Assembly (NCBI GenBank): GCA_003454335.1
Contig: DMKK01000278.1
Span: 1-24,371, forward strand
Direction: 5' to 3'
Length of the DNA stretch: 24,371 nt
From: Gammaproteobacteria bacterium
GTDB lineage: Bacteria; Pseudomonadota; Gammaproteobacteria; UBA9214
In this document: positions 1 through 7,463 of the stretch, piece after piece
Layout of the letters: each line of letters starts with the position of its first letter
Position numbering within the stretch: position 1 is the stretch's first letter
Made by a program: the position numbers and the translations under genes
Notes under the pieces: generated by a model
What the model was told of the DNA's origin: nothing
Database searches by the model: none
What the model saw: the letters and a program-made list of their open reading frames with translations, nothing else

Positions 1-31
1 CTGTTTTTCCTTGTTTTGTATTTTGAATGAT

Positions 32-670
32 CTACGCAAATAGCCACGGAGCCTCTATTTTACGCTTATCTTCGTATTCTTTTATCTCGTCCGCGTGTTG
101 CAAGGTCAAACCAATATCATCCAAACCATTTAACAAGCAGTATTTACTGAATTCATCCACATCAAAACTGTAAGTCTCGCCATCTGGCGTTACCACTTGC
201 TGTTTTTCTAAATCAACAGTCAGCTCATAGCCTTCATTTGCTTCTACAGCTTTAAATAAAGCATCAACATCATCTTCTGATAAAACCAACGGCAATAAAC
301 CATTCTTAAAACTGTTATTAAAGAAAATATCAGCATAGCTCGGCGCAATAACCGCACGAATACCATAATCATCCAATGCCCAAACCGCGTGTTCACGTGA
401 TGAGCCACAACCAAAGTTTTCTCGCGCTAAGAGTATCGAACCACCTTGGTAACGCGGTTGATTTAAAACAAAGTCTTCTTTGATTTCACGCTTAGAGTGA
501 TCCATGCCCGGCTCGCCTGCTTTCACATAGCGCCAATCATCAAATAGAGTTGGACCAAAACCTGTTTTACTAATGGATTTTAAATATTGCTTGGGAATAA
601 TCGCATCGGTATCAACATTGTGCCGGTCAAGGGGCATCACCACGCCTTTATGAGTATTAAACTTTTCCAT
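32..670 (-). CDS. leuD: 3-isopropylmalate dehydratase small subunit
   Basis: Small (swivel-domain) subunit of isopropylmalate isomerase. With LeuC it converts 2-isopropylmalate to 3-isopropylmalate in cytosolic leucine synthesis. The 212 aa are close to the family length (about 200). Visible family motifs are an N-terminal PLDRHNVDTDAIIPKQYL stretch (residues 14-31) and the substrate-loop signature FGCGSSREHAVWAL near residue 90. The ATG lies 3 nt after the leuC stop, so the two are translated from one message. Oddity: hand counts over four 60-base lines inside the gene (181-360 and 421-480) give about 39% GC, against about 59% in two leuC lines, and the codons favour A/T at third positions. 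The protein is intact with no frameshift. Function is near certain; foreign origin of the DNA is inference. Confidence 0.97.
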   Translation of the reverse strand: MEKFNTHKGVVMPLDRHNVDTDAIIPKQYLKSISKTGFGPTLFDDWRYVKAGEPGMDHSKREIKEDFVLNQPRYQGGSILLARENFGCGSSREHAVWALDDYGIRAVIAPSYADIFFNNSFKNGLLPLVLSEDDVDALFKAVEANEGYELTVDLEKQQVVTPDGETYSFDVDEFSKYCLLNGLDDIGLTLQHADEIKEYEDKRKIEAPWLFA

Positions 671-673
671 ATC

Positions 674-2083
674 CTAGCCCTGCTCCTTGCGTATATCGGA
701 GAAATGACCGGTGACTGCCGCCGCAGCTGCCATCGCAGGGCTGACCAGATGGGTACGGCCTCCCGGCCCCTGACGGCCTTCAAAATTTCGATTGGAAGTC
801 GATGCACAGCGATCCCCCGGCTCCAGGCGATCAGCATTCATTGCCAGGCACATTGAACAACCCGGCTGCCGCCACTCAAATCCGGCCGTGATAAATATCT
901 TGTCCAGTCCTTCTGCCTCAGCCTGGGCCTTGACCAGTCCGGACCCGGGTACGACCAGTGCCTGCTTGATGCCCGCTGCAACCTTGCGGCCACGAACAGT
1001 AGTGGCAGCTGCCCGCAGGTCTTCAATACGCGCATTGGTACAGGAACCAATAAACACATGATCCGGGCGAATATCGGTAATCGCCATGCCCGGCTGCAGA
1101 TCCATGTAGGCCAGTGCATTGCGCATGCCTTCGCGTTTGACACTGTCAGGCTCGGCATCCGGATCCGGTACGACACCATCAATAGCAGCCACCATTTCCG
1201 GAGATGTGCCCCATGTTACCTGTGGCTTCAGCCGGGTCGCATCCAGCCTAACGGTACGCTCAAAAACGGCATCCGGATCACTGTGCAATTGCTGCCAGCT
1301 GGCAACGGCCCGGTCCCATAATTCACCTTTTGGTGAGTATGGACGATTGGCCAGATATTTAATCGTAGTTTCATCGACAGCCACCAATCCCGCCCGGGCA
1401 CCGGCTTCAATGGCCATATTACAAACTGTCATGCGACCTTCCATGGACAGATCCTGCATAGCAGTACCGGTAAACTCGATCGAGCAGCCCGTCCCGCCCG
1501 CAGTACCGATCTTGCCAATGATAGCAAGCACGACATCCTTGGCAGAAACACCCGGTGCCAGTTGCCCATCGACACGAATTTCCAGGTTCTGCGCTTGCTT
1601 CATTATCAGGCACTGCGTTGCCAGCACATGCTCGACATCCGAGGTACCAATACCAAATGCGAGCGCCCCAAAGGCCCCGTGAGTGGAGGTATGTGAATCG
1701 CCGCAAACAACCGTCATTCCTGGCAATGTGGCACCCTGCTCCGGACCGATCACGTGCACAATACCCTGCCGGGGGTCATTCATCAGAAACTCGGTGATCC
1801 CCAGGTCGACACAATTCCGGTCAAGGGTTTCCACCTGTAACCTCGATACCGGATCTGCAATGCCTTCACTGCGGTTGGTAGTCGGCACATTGTGATCCGG
1901 CACCGCAAGAATGGAATCTGTACGCCACGGCGTGCGCCCTGCAATCCGCAGGCCTTCGAAGGCCTGTGGCGATGTCACTTCATGGATCAGGTGACGGTCA
2001 ATATAGATCAGCGCCGTGCCGTCCTCGTCCTGACGAACAAGATGGGCATCCCAGAGTTTGTCATAGAGCGTCTTGCTGGACAT
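674..2083 (-). CDS. leuC: 3-isopropylmalate dehydratase large subunit
   Basis: Large, [4Fe-4S]-carrying subunit of isopropylmalate isomerase (aconitase family), acting with LeuD in leucine synthesis. I chose the ATG at 2081-2083, which gives MSSKTLYDKLWDAH and 469 aa, matching the usual length of about 466. The open frame extends upstream to 2206, but those 41 residues do not look like the family. Cluster ligands are Cys348 (in FIGSCTN) and Cys409 and Cys412 (in PGCSMC), at the expected spacing. The substrate motif CGDSHTSTHGAFG is also present. leuD follows 3 nt downstream. A TATAAT-like -10 element lies 40 bp upstream, so leuCD may start independently of the MFS gene upstream. Composition is typical of the window, in contrast to leuD. 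Confidence 0.97.
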   Translation of the reverse strand: MSSKTLYDKLWDAHLVRQDEDGTALIYIDRHLIHEVTSPQAFEGLRIAGRTPWRTDSILAVPDHNVPTTNRSEGIADPVSRLQVETLDRNCVDLGITEFLMNDPRQGIVHVIGPEQGATLPGMTVVCGDSHTSTHGAFGALAFGIGTSDVEHVLATQCLIMKQAQNLEIRVDGQLAPGVSAKDVVLAIIGKIGTAGGTGCSIEFTGTAMQDLSMEGRMTVCNMAIEAGARAGLVAVDETTIKYLANRPYSPKGELWDRAVASWQQLHSDPDAVFERTVRLDATRLKPQVTWGTSPEMVAAIDGVVPDPDAEPDSVKREGMRNALAYMDLQPGMAITDIRPDHVFIGSCTNARIEDLRAAATTVRGRKVAAGIKQALVVPGSGLVKAQAEAEGLDKIFITAGFEWRQPGCSMCLAMNADRLEPGDRCASTSNRNFEGRQGPGGRTHLVSPAMAAAAAVTGHFSDIRKEQG

Positions 2084-2122
2084 TACGATCAACCTGACTG
2101 TATTTACGTGGCTAAACGGCAA

Positions 2123-2128
2123 ATTATA
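2123..2128 (-). promoter_or_regulatory. Possible -10 element of a leuCD promoter
   Basis: The minus strand reads TATAAT here, a perfect -10 hexamer. It would place a start near 2116 and give a leader of about 33 nt before the leuC ATG. I see no good -35 hexamer at 16-18 bp, so this is either a weak or activator-dependent promoter or chance in an AT-rich gap between the MFS stop (2166) and leuC. Confidence 0.35.
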
Positions 2129-2165
2129 TAGGATAGTCCAGGTCTCTCCTAGGGTAATAGTCCAC

Positions 2166-3305
2166 TCAACTCTCGGGGATATCCCTGACACCGAATAGCA
2201 CCACAATTACCGCACAAAGGCAGACCGCCGCCGCCATCAGGTACATTGCCTGTGGTCCCAGCCCGGTCCAGAGATAACCACTCACCAGGGTTCCTGCTGC
2301 GCCCCCGGCACCAAAACTGATACTGCTGTACAGGGCCTGGCCGCGCCCCTGGTGGGACCCGGTGAACAGGGAATGAATGAGAAATATCATGACGGCGTGA
2401 TACAGGCCAAAGCTGGCTGCGTGCAGGGTCTGGCTGAAAGTGATAATGGCCGGATTGTCGGCATAGTATGCCGTTAACAGCCAGCGCAGCATCGTCAGTA
2501 GTGTCGCAATCAACAGCAGTCTGCGTGCGCCAAACCGGGGCAGCAACACCGGCATCAACAGGAACACGCCGATCTCGGACAACACACCCAGCGCCCAGAA
2601 TTGTCCGATAACGGTTGTTGAATAACCAAGTTCTTCCATGTACAGACTGAAGAAACTGTAATACGGGCCGTGACTGGCTTGCATCAGGAAACTCACACCA
2701 AGCAGAGAGAGCACCACCGGGCGTCGCAGCACCTTGCGCAATGGTTCCTGGTCTAACGGCAGATGACCGACCGCCGACTCCGGTACCCACAGGCTGTTTA
2801 GCCAGATCAGGGTAAACAGTCCGAGCAAGACTGCCGGCAGTACGGCAGTACTATATTGCCCCAGCAGGACACCCAGGCCGGCAACGGCGAGAATAAATCC
2901 GACGGATCCCCACAGGCGAATACCACTGTAGCGGTGCATGTCATCACCGAGGTGATTCATCGTGGTTGCCTCGAACTGCGGCAACGTGGCATTCCAGAAG
3001 AAACTGAACACCACCAGCACCAGCGCCATCCACCAGAAGGCATTGCCAACAAATACGCCTGCAAACGAGATCGCAGCAAGCAGGGAGGCAACCCTGATGA
3101 TGGTGATGCGTTTACCGGTATGATCGGCGATCCAGCCCCATATATTCGGCGCCACGATCTTGGTCGCCATTAGAATGGCCATTAACTGTCCGATTTCAGT
3201 GATACTGAAATCGAGTGACTTCAGGTACAGGCTCCAGTAGGGAAGCAATGCACCGAGGGAGGCAAAATAGAACAGGTAAAAACCGGACAGTCGCCAGTAC
3301 ATCAT
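2166..3305 (-). CDS. MFS transporter, PPP/HcaT-like (MFS_1_like) family
   Basis: Inner-membrane secondary transporter with about 12 hydrophobic segments across 379 aa. The N-terminal pattern MMYWRLSGFYLFYFASLGALLPYWSLYL and the following GQLMAILMATKIVAPNIWGWIADHTGKR loop match the branch annotated as phenyl propionate permease or nucleoside:H+ symporter-like. The true substrate cannot be read from sequence. I prefer the ATG at 3303-3305 because homologues start just before YWRLS. A TTG at 3315-3317 would add four residues, and a GAAGG lies upstream of it. The gene lies between aroC and leuC on the same strand, a common gammaproteobacterial arrangement. It may be co-transcribed with aroC across a 71-bp gap that contains direct repeats. 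No broken frame is seen. Confidence 0.85.
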   Translation of the reverse strand: MMYWRLSGFYLFYFASLGALLPYWSLYLKSLDFSITEIGQLMAILMATKIVAPNIWGWIADHTGKRITIIRVASLLAAISFAGVFVGNAFWWMALVLVVFSFFWNATLPQFEATTMNHLGDDMHRYSGIRLWGSVGFILAVAGLGVLLGQYSTAVLPAVLLGLFTLIWLNSLWVPESAVGHLPLDQEPLRKVLRRPVVLSLLGVSFLMQASHGPYYSFFSLYMEELGYSTTVIGQFWALGVLSEIGVFLLMPVLLPRFGARRLLLIATLLTMLRWLLTAYYADNPAIITFSQTLHAASFGLYHAVMIFLIHSLFTGSHQGRGQALYSSISFGAGGAAGTLVSGYLWTGLGPQAMYLMAAAVCLCAVIVVLFGVRDIPES

Positions 3306-3329
3306 GTCACGCAGCAACCGCCTTCAGGT

Positions 3330-3377
3330 CGACAGTGGGTCAGATTGACAGTGGATCAGACAAACAGTGGATTTCCT
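3330..3377. repeat. Three imperfect 16-bp direct repeats in the aroC-MFS gap
   Basis: Units at 3330-3345, 3346-3361 and 3362-3377 share the core ACAGTGGRT. The first two differ at only three of 16 positions (CGACAGTGGGTCAGAT and TGACAGTGGATCAGAC); the third keeps AAACAGTGGAT and then diverges as it enters the aroC stop codon. The array sits between the aroC stop and the MFS start. It could be slippage-derived filler or an array of protein-binding sites; nothing in the window decides. Confidence 0.6.
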
Positions 3378-4480
3378 CAGGCGCCTGCAGCGGGCGGAAT
3401 AACCGGTGTCTCTGAGCTGACATCCATATTCTGTGCCCGGTGTCGCAGCACATGGTCCATCAGGACAATGGCCAGCATGGCTTCTGCAATCGGTGTTGCA
3501 CGGATACCGACACAGGGGTCGTGCCGGCCAGTCGTGACGACCTCTACCGGCTGGCCGTGAATATCAACAGTTTGGCCGGGAATACGAATGCTCGAGGTTG
3601 GTTTAAGTGCCACACTGACAAGGATATCCTGGCCGCTTGAAATACCACCCAGCACCCCGCCAGCCTGGTTACCCAGAAATCCATCTGGCGTTATTTCATC
3701 ACGGTGTTCAGTACCCTTTTGTTCAACACAGGAAAAACCGGCACCAATCTCGACACCCTTCACGGCATTGATACTCAGCATGGCATGCGCAATATCGGCA
3801 TCCAGGCGATCAAAAATCGGTTCGCCCAGTCCCGGTGGTACGCCGGTAGCGACCACATTAACACGTGCGCCAACCGAGTCACCGGACTTGCGTAATGCAT
3901 CCATATATTCTTCCAGTTCCGGGACACGCGCCGGATCAGGCGAGAAAAACGGATTTTTCTCGACGGCTGACCAGTCTTTCAGTTCAAGTTTCACCGGCCC
4001 CAGCTGCGCCAGATACCCCTGTGTTTTGATGCCATACTTCAGTTGTAAATATTTCCTGGCAACCCCCCCTGCTGCAACACGCATAGCGGTTTCACGCGCA
4101 GAGGAACGGCCACCCCCCCGGTAATCCCGGATGCCATATTTTTGCTGGTAGGTGTAATCGGCGTGGCCGGGCCGAAACCGCTCCTTTATGTCTGCATAAT
4201 CCTTTGATTTCTGATCAGTGTTATAAATGATCAGGCCAATGGGTGCGCCGGTCGTCTTGCCTTCAAATACTCCCGAAAGAATTTGCACCTCGTCGGATTC
4301 GCGTCGCTGCGTGGTATGTCTTGACTTGCCGGGCTTGCGCCGATCCAGGTCCGTCTGCAGGTCCGCCTCGCTCAGTGGCAACCCGGGGGGGCAACCATCG
4401 ACAATACAGCCCAGCGCCGGTCCATGACTCTCGCCAAAACCGGTGACCGTGAATAGTTTCCCAAAACTGTTTCCTGACAT
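3377..4480 (-). CDS. aroC: Chorismate synthase
   Basis: Last enzyme of the shikimate pathway: a cytosolic, reduced-FMN-dependent enzyme converting 5-enolpyruvylshikimate-3-phosphate to chorismate. The 367 aa match the family length. The N-terminal signature GNSFGKLFTVTGFGESHGPALGCIVDG (residues 3-29) and the central RGGGRSSARETAMRVAAG (about residues 123-140) are diagnostic, and RIPGQTVDI and GRHDPCVGIRATPIAEAM are in the C-terminal third. The start MSGNSFGK is the usual one. It lies near prmB, as in many gammaproteobacteria, but here two small unknown genes separate them. The MFS gene follows downstream on the same strand. A possible promoter with a 34-nt leader is given separately. Confidence 0.98.
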   Translation of the reverse strand: MSGNSFGKLFTVTGFGESHGPALGCIVDGCPPGLPLSEADLQTDLDRRKPGKSRHTTQRRESDEVQILSGVFEGKTTGAPIGLIIYNTDQKSKDYADIKERFRPGHADYTYQQKYGIRDYRGGGRSSARETAMRVAAGGVARKYLQLKYGIKTQGYLAQLGPVKLELKDWSAVEKNPFFSPDPARVPELEEYMDALRKSGDSVGARVNVVATGVPPGLGEPIFDRLDADIAHAMLSINAVKGVEIGAGFSCVEQKGTEHRDEITPDGFLGNQAGGVLGGISSGQDILVSVALKPTSSIRIPGQTVDIHGQPVEVVTTGRHDPCVGIRATPIAEAMLAIVLMDHVLRHRAQNMDVSSETPVIPPAAGA

Positions 4481-4520
4481 GGATATAGTGTAACGATTCC
4501 AGGCGGTAGCGTCGCCCCTT

Positions 4521-4549
4521 TGTTTATTTAAAGATTAAGATATCAGCAA
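4521..4549 (-). promoter_or_regulatory. Possible aroC promoter
   Basis: On the minus strand a TTGCTG (4544-4549) and a TAAACA (4521-4526) are separated by 17 bp. They would give a start near 4514 and a leader of about 34 nt before aroC. The gap is AT-rich compared with the genes on either side. No experimental or comparative support is available here. Confidence 0.35.
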
Positions 4550-4597
4550 CCGATAGCCTCCATGCATCGTCAAAGACCAGTCATCAAGGAGACTACC

Positions 4598-4798
4598 GTG
4601 GCACAAACAGAAACAGATCAGGGTCCGCAGGTCGGCAACTATCTGGGACAGCCCATCTACCAGACCATCGAATCAGGCAACGACACCTACGTGTTCGACC
4701 GGATTGCAGAAAGTATCGACGGGGAATTTCCACTCGACCAGCTAAACAAGAATGAACTGCTTATCAAGCCCGGATTGATTTACCGACCCAAGGTCTGA
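4598..4798 (+). CDS. Small conserved-looking hypothetical protein (66 aa)
   Basis: I do not recognise this protein. The frame opens at an ATG at 4562, but AAGGAG at 4586-4591, seven bases before a GTG at 4598, makes the GTG the likely start. That gives a 66-aa product with no signal peptide, membrane segment, cysteine or histidine. It is acidic, with an aromatic-rich core (NYLGQPIYQTIESGNDTYVF, then DRIAES) and a tail LLIKPGLIYRPKV, suggesting a small folded beta-rich protein rather than a random frame. It diverges from aroC and converges with the 105-aa gene at 4835. Confidence that it is translated is fair, because of the strong ribosome-binding site and natural amino-acid makeup. Function is unknown. 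Confidence 0.65.
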   Translation: MAQTETDQGPQVGNYLGQPIYQTIESGNDTYVFDRIAESIDGEFPLDQLNKNELLIKPGLIYRPKV

Positions 4799-4809
4799 GT
4801 CTGCAGGTT

Positions 4810-4839
4810 GCTGATCCCGGCAACAGCCGGTTTGTCAGC
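4810..4839. terminator. Hairpin between convergent small genes
   Basis: Inner arms CCGGC (4817-4821) and GCCGG (4826-4830) enclose an AACA loop. Outer arms GCTGA (4810-4814) and TCAGC (4835-4839) also pair across short internal loops. The structure begins 12 bases after the stop of the 66-aa gene and runs into the stop of the opposing gene. Only three T residues follow on the plus strand, so terminator function is uncertain. Confidence 0.3.
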
Positions 4840-5152
4840 CCCCGGAAGCATCCAGTCCCTGCCGGTGGGTCTCGTTTATAGTGTAAAACAGTCTAATACA
4901 GGGCAGATCCTGTTCCGAATGCCGTTTCACAATGCGCATCAGCGGCAGGTCATTACGTCCGAACTGGTAGCTGCCATCTTGCATGGACTCACGCATTCCC
5001 GTCAGTTCTTTTTTCAGTACCTCGACAAATCCCTGGTTGCTTTCAATCTCGTCAAAGTCATAGCTGGAAGCCTCAAGAATATCGTCAAGTTCGTCCAGCG
5101 CCTGTTCCACCAGACGCACATAGGCCGCCGCAGTTTTTGGTCGTCCAGTCAT
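4835..5152 (-). CDS. Conserved-looking hypothetical protein upstream-linked to prmB (105 aa)
   Basis: I cannot assign a family. The 105-residue product starts MTGRPKTAAAYVRLVEQALDELDDILEASSYD and is predicted mostly helical and acidic in its first half, with a heptad-like run of Leu/Val/Ala at residues 11-28. There is no signal peptide or membrane segment. The second half contains a basic stretch (MRIVKRHSEQ), then LFYTINETHRQGLD. Its ATG lies 12 nt after the prmB stop, so the two genes are almost certainly co-transcribed. Codon use matches the neighbours and no credible overlapping alternative exists on the plus strand. A role near ribosome modification would be only guilt by association. 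Confidence 0.7.
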   Translation of the reverse strand: MTGRPKTAAAYVRLVEQALDELDDILEASSYDFDEIESNQGFVEVLKKELTGMRESMQDGSYQFGRNDLPLMRIVKRHSEQDLPCIRLFYTINETHRQGLDASGG

Positions 5153-5164
5153 TGATTTATCACC

Positions 5165-6091
5165 TCATCCGTTGTTGCGTTGCAGTACTACCCGGTTAAA
5201 CGTTTCCTGATACTGCGCCAGTTCGGCTGCTTCCAGCAGAAAAACGCCCGTCCCCCCGTTTTCAAAATCAAGCCATAGAAACGGCACTTCCGGATACTGC
5301 GCTTGCAGTGCTGCATGCGTATAACCCACTTCGATAACAAGTATCCCGTCGCTGGCCAGATACCGGGCGGCATCATTCAGCATCCGCACAACGATATCCA
5401 GGCCATCTTCCCCGGCAATCAGCCCGGAAGCCGGTTCATGCCGGTATTCATCAGCCAGCTGACCGGCCTCATCCCGGGGCACATAAGGTGGATTGGAGAC
5501 AATAATGTCATAGGTTTTGCCACCAAGTGCGGAGAAAAGATCAGACTCAATCAGGTTGACACGCCCGTCCAGCCCATGTCGTGCAGTATTTATTCGCGCC
5601 ACCGCCAGGGCATCGCTGGAGACGTCCGCTGCATCGACCCGTGCCTGTGGAAAGGCCGTTGCACAGGCAATGGCGATGCAGCCGCTGCCGGTACCCATAT
5701 CGAGAATGCTGTCCACCCTGTCGGGGTCTATCCAGGGAGCAAACCGGGCGGCGATTAACTCGGCTATTGGCGAGCGCGGCACCAGCACGCGTTCGTCTAC
5801 GTAAAACGGCATTCCGGCAAACCAGGCCTCATCCATCAGGTAGGCTGCCGGTTTACGGGTAGTGACACGTTGCTCGAGCAACCCCGCAACACGGGCATAG
5901 TCCGTCTCGCTGATTTCCGTATCCAGCACTGCATCCGGCTGATCATAGCCAATGTGCAGAGCATGCAGGACCAGCGAAGCCGCCTCATCCAGCGCATTAT
6001 CAGTACCATGTCCGTAGACCAGCCCGGCCTTGTCAAAGCGGTCTGCACCCCAATGGATAAGTGCGCGCGCTGTTTTATCGGGTTGGGTCAT
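5165..6091 (-). CDS. prmB: Ribosomal protein uL3 N5-glutamine methyltransferase
   Basis: SAM-dependent methyltransferase that methylates a glutamine of ribosomal protein L3. With the ATG at 6089-6091 (MTQPDKTARALIHWG) it is 308 aa, as usual for PrmB. The frame extends 14 residues further upstream without family resemblance. The SAM-binding motif ILDMGTGSGCIAIA is near residues 129-142, and the catalytic NPPY of the N5-glutamine methyltransferase family is at 200-203, followed by VPRDE. The long N-terminal helical domain and the absence of a neighbouring prfA favour PrmB over PrmC. It is followed after 12 nt by the 105-aa unknown gene and lies near aroC, the classic neighbour. A TATAAT on the minus strand at 6178-6183 might be its -10 element. 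Confidence 0.93.
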   Translation of the reverse strand: MTQPDKTARALIHWGADRFDKAGLVYGHGTDNALDEAASLVLHALHIGYDQPDAVLDTEISETDYARVAGLLEQRVTTRKPAAYLMDEAWFAGMPFYVDERVLVPRSPIAELIAARFAPWIDPDRVDSILDMGTGSGCIAIACATAFPQARVDAADVSSDALAVARINTARHGLDGRVNLIESDLFSALGGKTYDIIVSNPPYVPRDEAGQLADEYRHEPASGLIAGEDGLDIVVRMLNDAARYLASDGILVIEVGYTHAALQAQYPEVPFLWLDFENGGTGVFLLEAAELAQYQETFNRVVLQRNNG

Positions 6092-6177
6092 GTCAAGCGA
6101 ATACCTGTCTGATCTTTCTGAATACCTAAACATTTCTCCCGCATCGGGGGCAGAATAGCACTCTGCAGCCAGCCGCG

Positions 6178-6183
6178 ATTATA
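6178..6183 (-). promoter_or_regulatory. Possible -10 element upstream of prmB
   Basis: The minus strand reads TATAAT in the 160-bp gap between divergent prmB and the SCO gene. It would give a leader of about 80 nt before the prmB ATG. No convincing -35 hexamer is visible at the expected distance, so the call is weak. Confidence 0.25.
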
Positions 6184-6251
6184 AATTTCTCCGCGGCCAG
6201 GCACACCAAAACAGTGTATCGCAGGCGACTCTTGTGGAATAATCGCCGCCC

Positions 6252-6899
6252 ATGTCCACAGATAACAAACAATCAAGGTTCAACCGCGTCCTGGCAGGCG
6301 TCATTATAGCCGTACTGGCCACGTCTGCCGGTATCTGGGCCGCGCGCGCCGTATTAGAACGCCAATCAGCCATGAATGAGCTTGATGCCACCCGTTTTCC
6401 GGCGCCCAGAGAAATTCAGCCATTTAAACTTATAGACCACAATAATGCGGTCTTTGACAACAATGCGCTCAAGCAACACTGGTCATTTCTGTTCTTTGGG
6501 TACACCCATTGTCCGGACGTATGCCCGACTACCCTGTCTGTCCTGAACAGTGTGGCGCAGCAGTTGCAGGACCTTGATGAAGATATTCGCTTCATCTTTG
6601 TCAGTGTTGACCCTGAACGTGACACGCCTGAGCAACTGGCACGCTTCGTTACGTACTTCAATGGCGACTTTATCGGCGTCACCGGCACACCGGAAGGCAT
6701 TGAACAACTGACAAAACCACTCGGCATTCTGCACATGCGGGTAGCAGCAGCGGAAGGGGCCAGCGCTTACCTGGTCGACCACACTGCCAGCGTATTGTTG
6801 TTTGACCCGGATGGTCGTTACCACGCCGTATTTGGCGCCCCCCTGTCAGCTGATGCGGTTGTCAGCGATTTCAGGAAGATGCTGAAAGCCTATCAATGA
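6252..6899 (+). CDS. SCO1/SenC family copper-binding thioredoxin-fold protein
   Basis: Membrane-anchored periplasmic protein that delivers copper to, or maintains the thiols of, the CuA site of cytochrome c oxidase. The 215 aa begin with a short cytoplasmic segment and one membrane helix (about residues 13-34). A thioredoxin-like domain follows. Copper ligands are Cys87 and Cys91 (HCPDVCPT) and a distant His177 (YLVDHTAS), the complete SCO ligand set. The typical FIFVSVDPERDTPEQL strand-loop is at about residues 114-130. The start ATGTCCACAGAT has a weak ribosome-binding site, but no better start exists. The stop overlaps the ATG of the PCu(A)C gene (ATGA at 6896-6899), so the two are translationally coupled and probably act together in CuA assembly. 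Confidence 0.93.
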   Translation: MSTDNKQSRFNRVLAGVIIAVLATSAGIWAARAVLERQSAMNELDATRFPAPREIQPFKLIDHNNAVFDNNALKQHWSFLFFGYTHCPDVCPTTLSVLNSVAQQLQDLDEDIRFIFVSVDPERDTPEQLARFVTYFNGDFIGVTGTPEGIEQLTKPLGILHMRVAAAEGASAYLVDHTASVLLFDPDGRYHAVFGAPLSADAVVSDFRKMLKAYQ

Positions 6900-7363
6900 A
6901 CAGCTGCTTGCCTCGTGCCCTCACCGTTTTGCTGCTGTTATCCGGATCATCACTGGCAATGGCAGATGCGACGCTCGCGATCGGCGAACCATGGATCAGG
7001 GAAGCCCCGCCAACTGCACGCGTTATGGCCGGTTATTTGGCGCTAACCAACGCCGGTGACACACCCGTCACCGTCACATCTATCAGTAGTCCGGACTTTG
7101 AGGCAGCTGAAATTCACAGGACTGTTGTCAAGGAAGGGGTTGCCCGGATGCTGCCGGTCACGCAGCTTGATATACCCGCCAACAGCCAGCTCAAACTCGA
7201 ACCCGGCGGCCTGCATTTGATGTTATTCGAGCCACAGCGGCCATTACTGGAAGGCGCGACCGTCACCCTGACAATTCATCGCAGCAATGGTAGCAACGTG
7301 ACCGTAACAGCACCGGTGATCCGAAAAACCGGTGGCGAAGATCATTCCCACCATCATCATTAA
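6896..7363 (+). CDS. Periplasmic copper chaperone PCu(A)C
   Basis: Periplasmic Cu(I) chaperone (DUF461 family) that passes copper to cytochrome oxidase, often together with SCO proteins. The 155-aa precursor has a signal peptide with hydrophobic core at residues 8-20 and likely cleavage after AMA (residue 23). The binding motif H-X10-M-X21-H-X-M is complete: His74, Met85, His107 and Met109. The protein ends in a histidine-rich tail (HSHHHH), which may bind additional copper. Its ATG overlaps the stop of the SCO gene by four bases. No oxidase genes lie beside the pair here, so it works in trans. Identification is strong. Confidence 0.93.
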   Translation: MNSCLPRALTVLLLLSGSSLAMADATLAIGEPWIREAPPTARVMAGYLALTNAGDTPVTVTSISSPDFEAAEIHRTVVKEGVARMLPVTQLDIPANSQLKLEPGGLHLMLFEPQRPLLEGATVTLTIHRSNGSNVTVTAPVIRKTGGEDHSHHHH

Positions 7364-7463
7364 TAGTCCTTACCCGATTCCATGACTGGCAAGCTGACGT
7401 CATGCACCCTGAACATTATGCGCACAGATACACTGCACTCGGACCATACAAGCGGAACGCACC

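Noticed and set aside
2084..2206. N-terminal extension of leuC by 41 residues
   Set aside because: The extra residues do not resemble the family, and the ATG at 2083 gives the standard MSSKTLYDKLWDAH start and length.
4808..5155. Open frame of 115 codons on the plus strand opposite the 105-aa gene
   Set aside because: No ribosome-binding site and no recognisable pattern. The minus-strand gene is coupled to prmB and has better composition.
7346..7363. Run of histidine codons at the end of the PCu(A)C gene as a simple-sequence repeat
   Set aside because: It is coding, mixed CAT/CAC, and histidine-rich tails are common in this copper-chaperone family.
7395..7402. TGACGTCA perfect 8-bp palindrome before psd
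   Set aside because: A single short palindrome, expected by chance in a window of this size, with no promoter around it.
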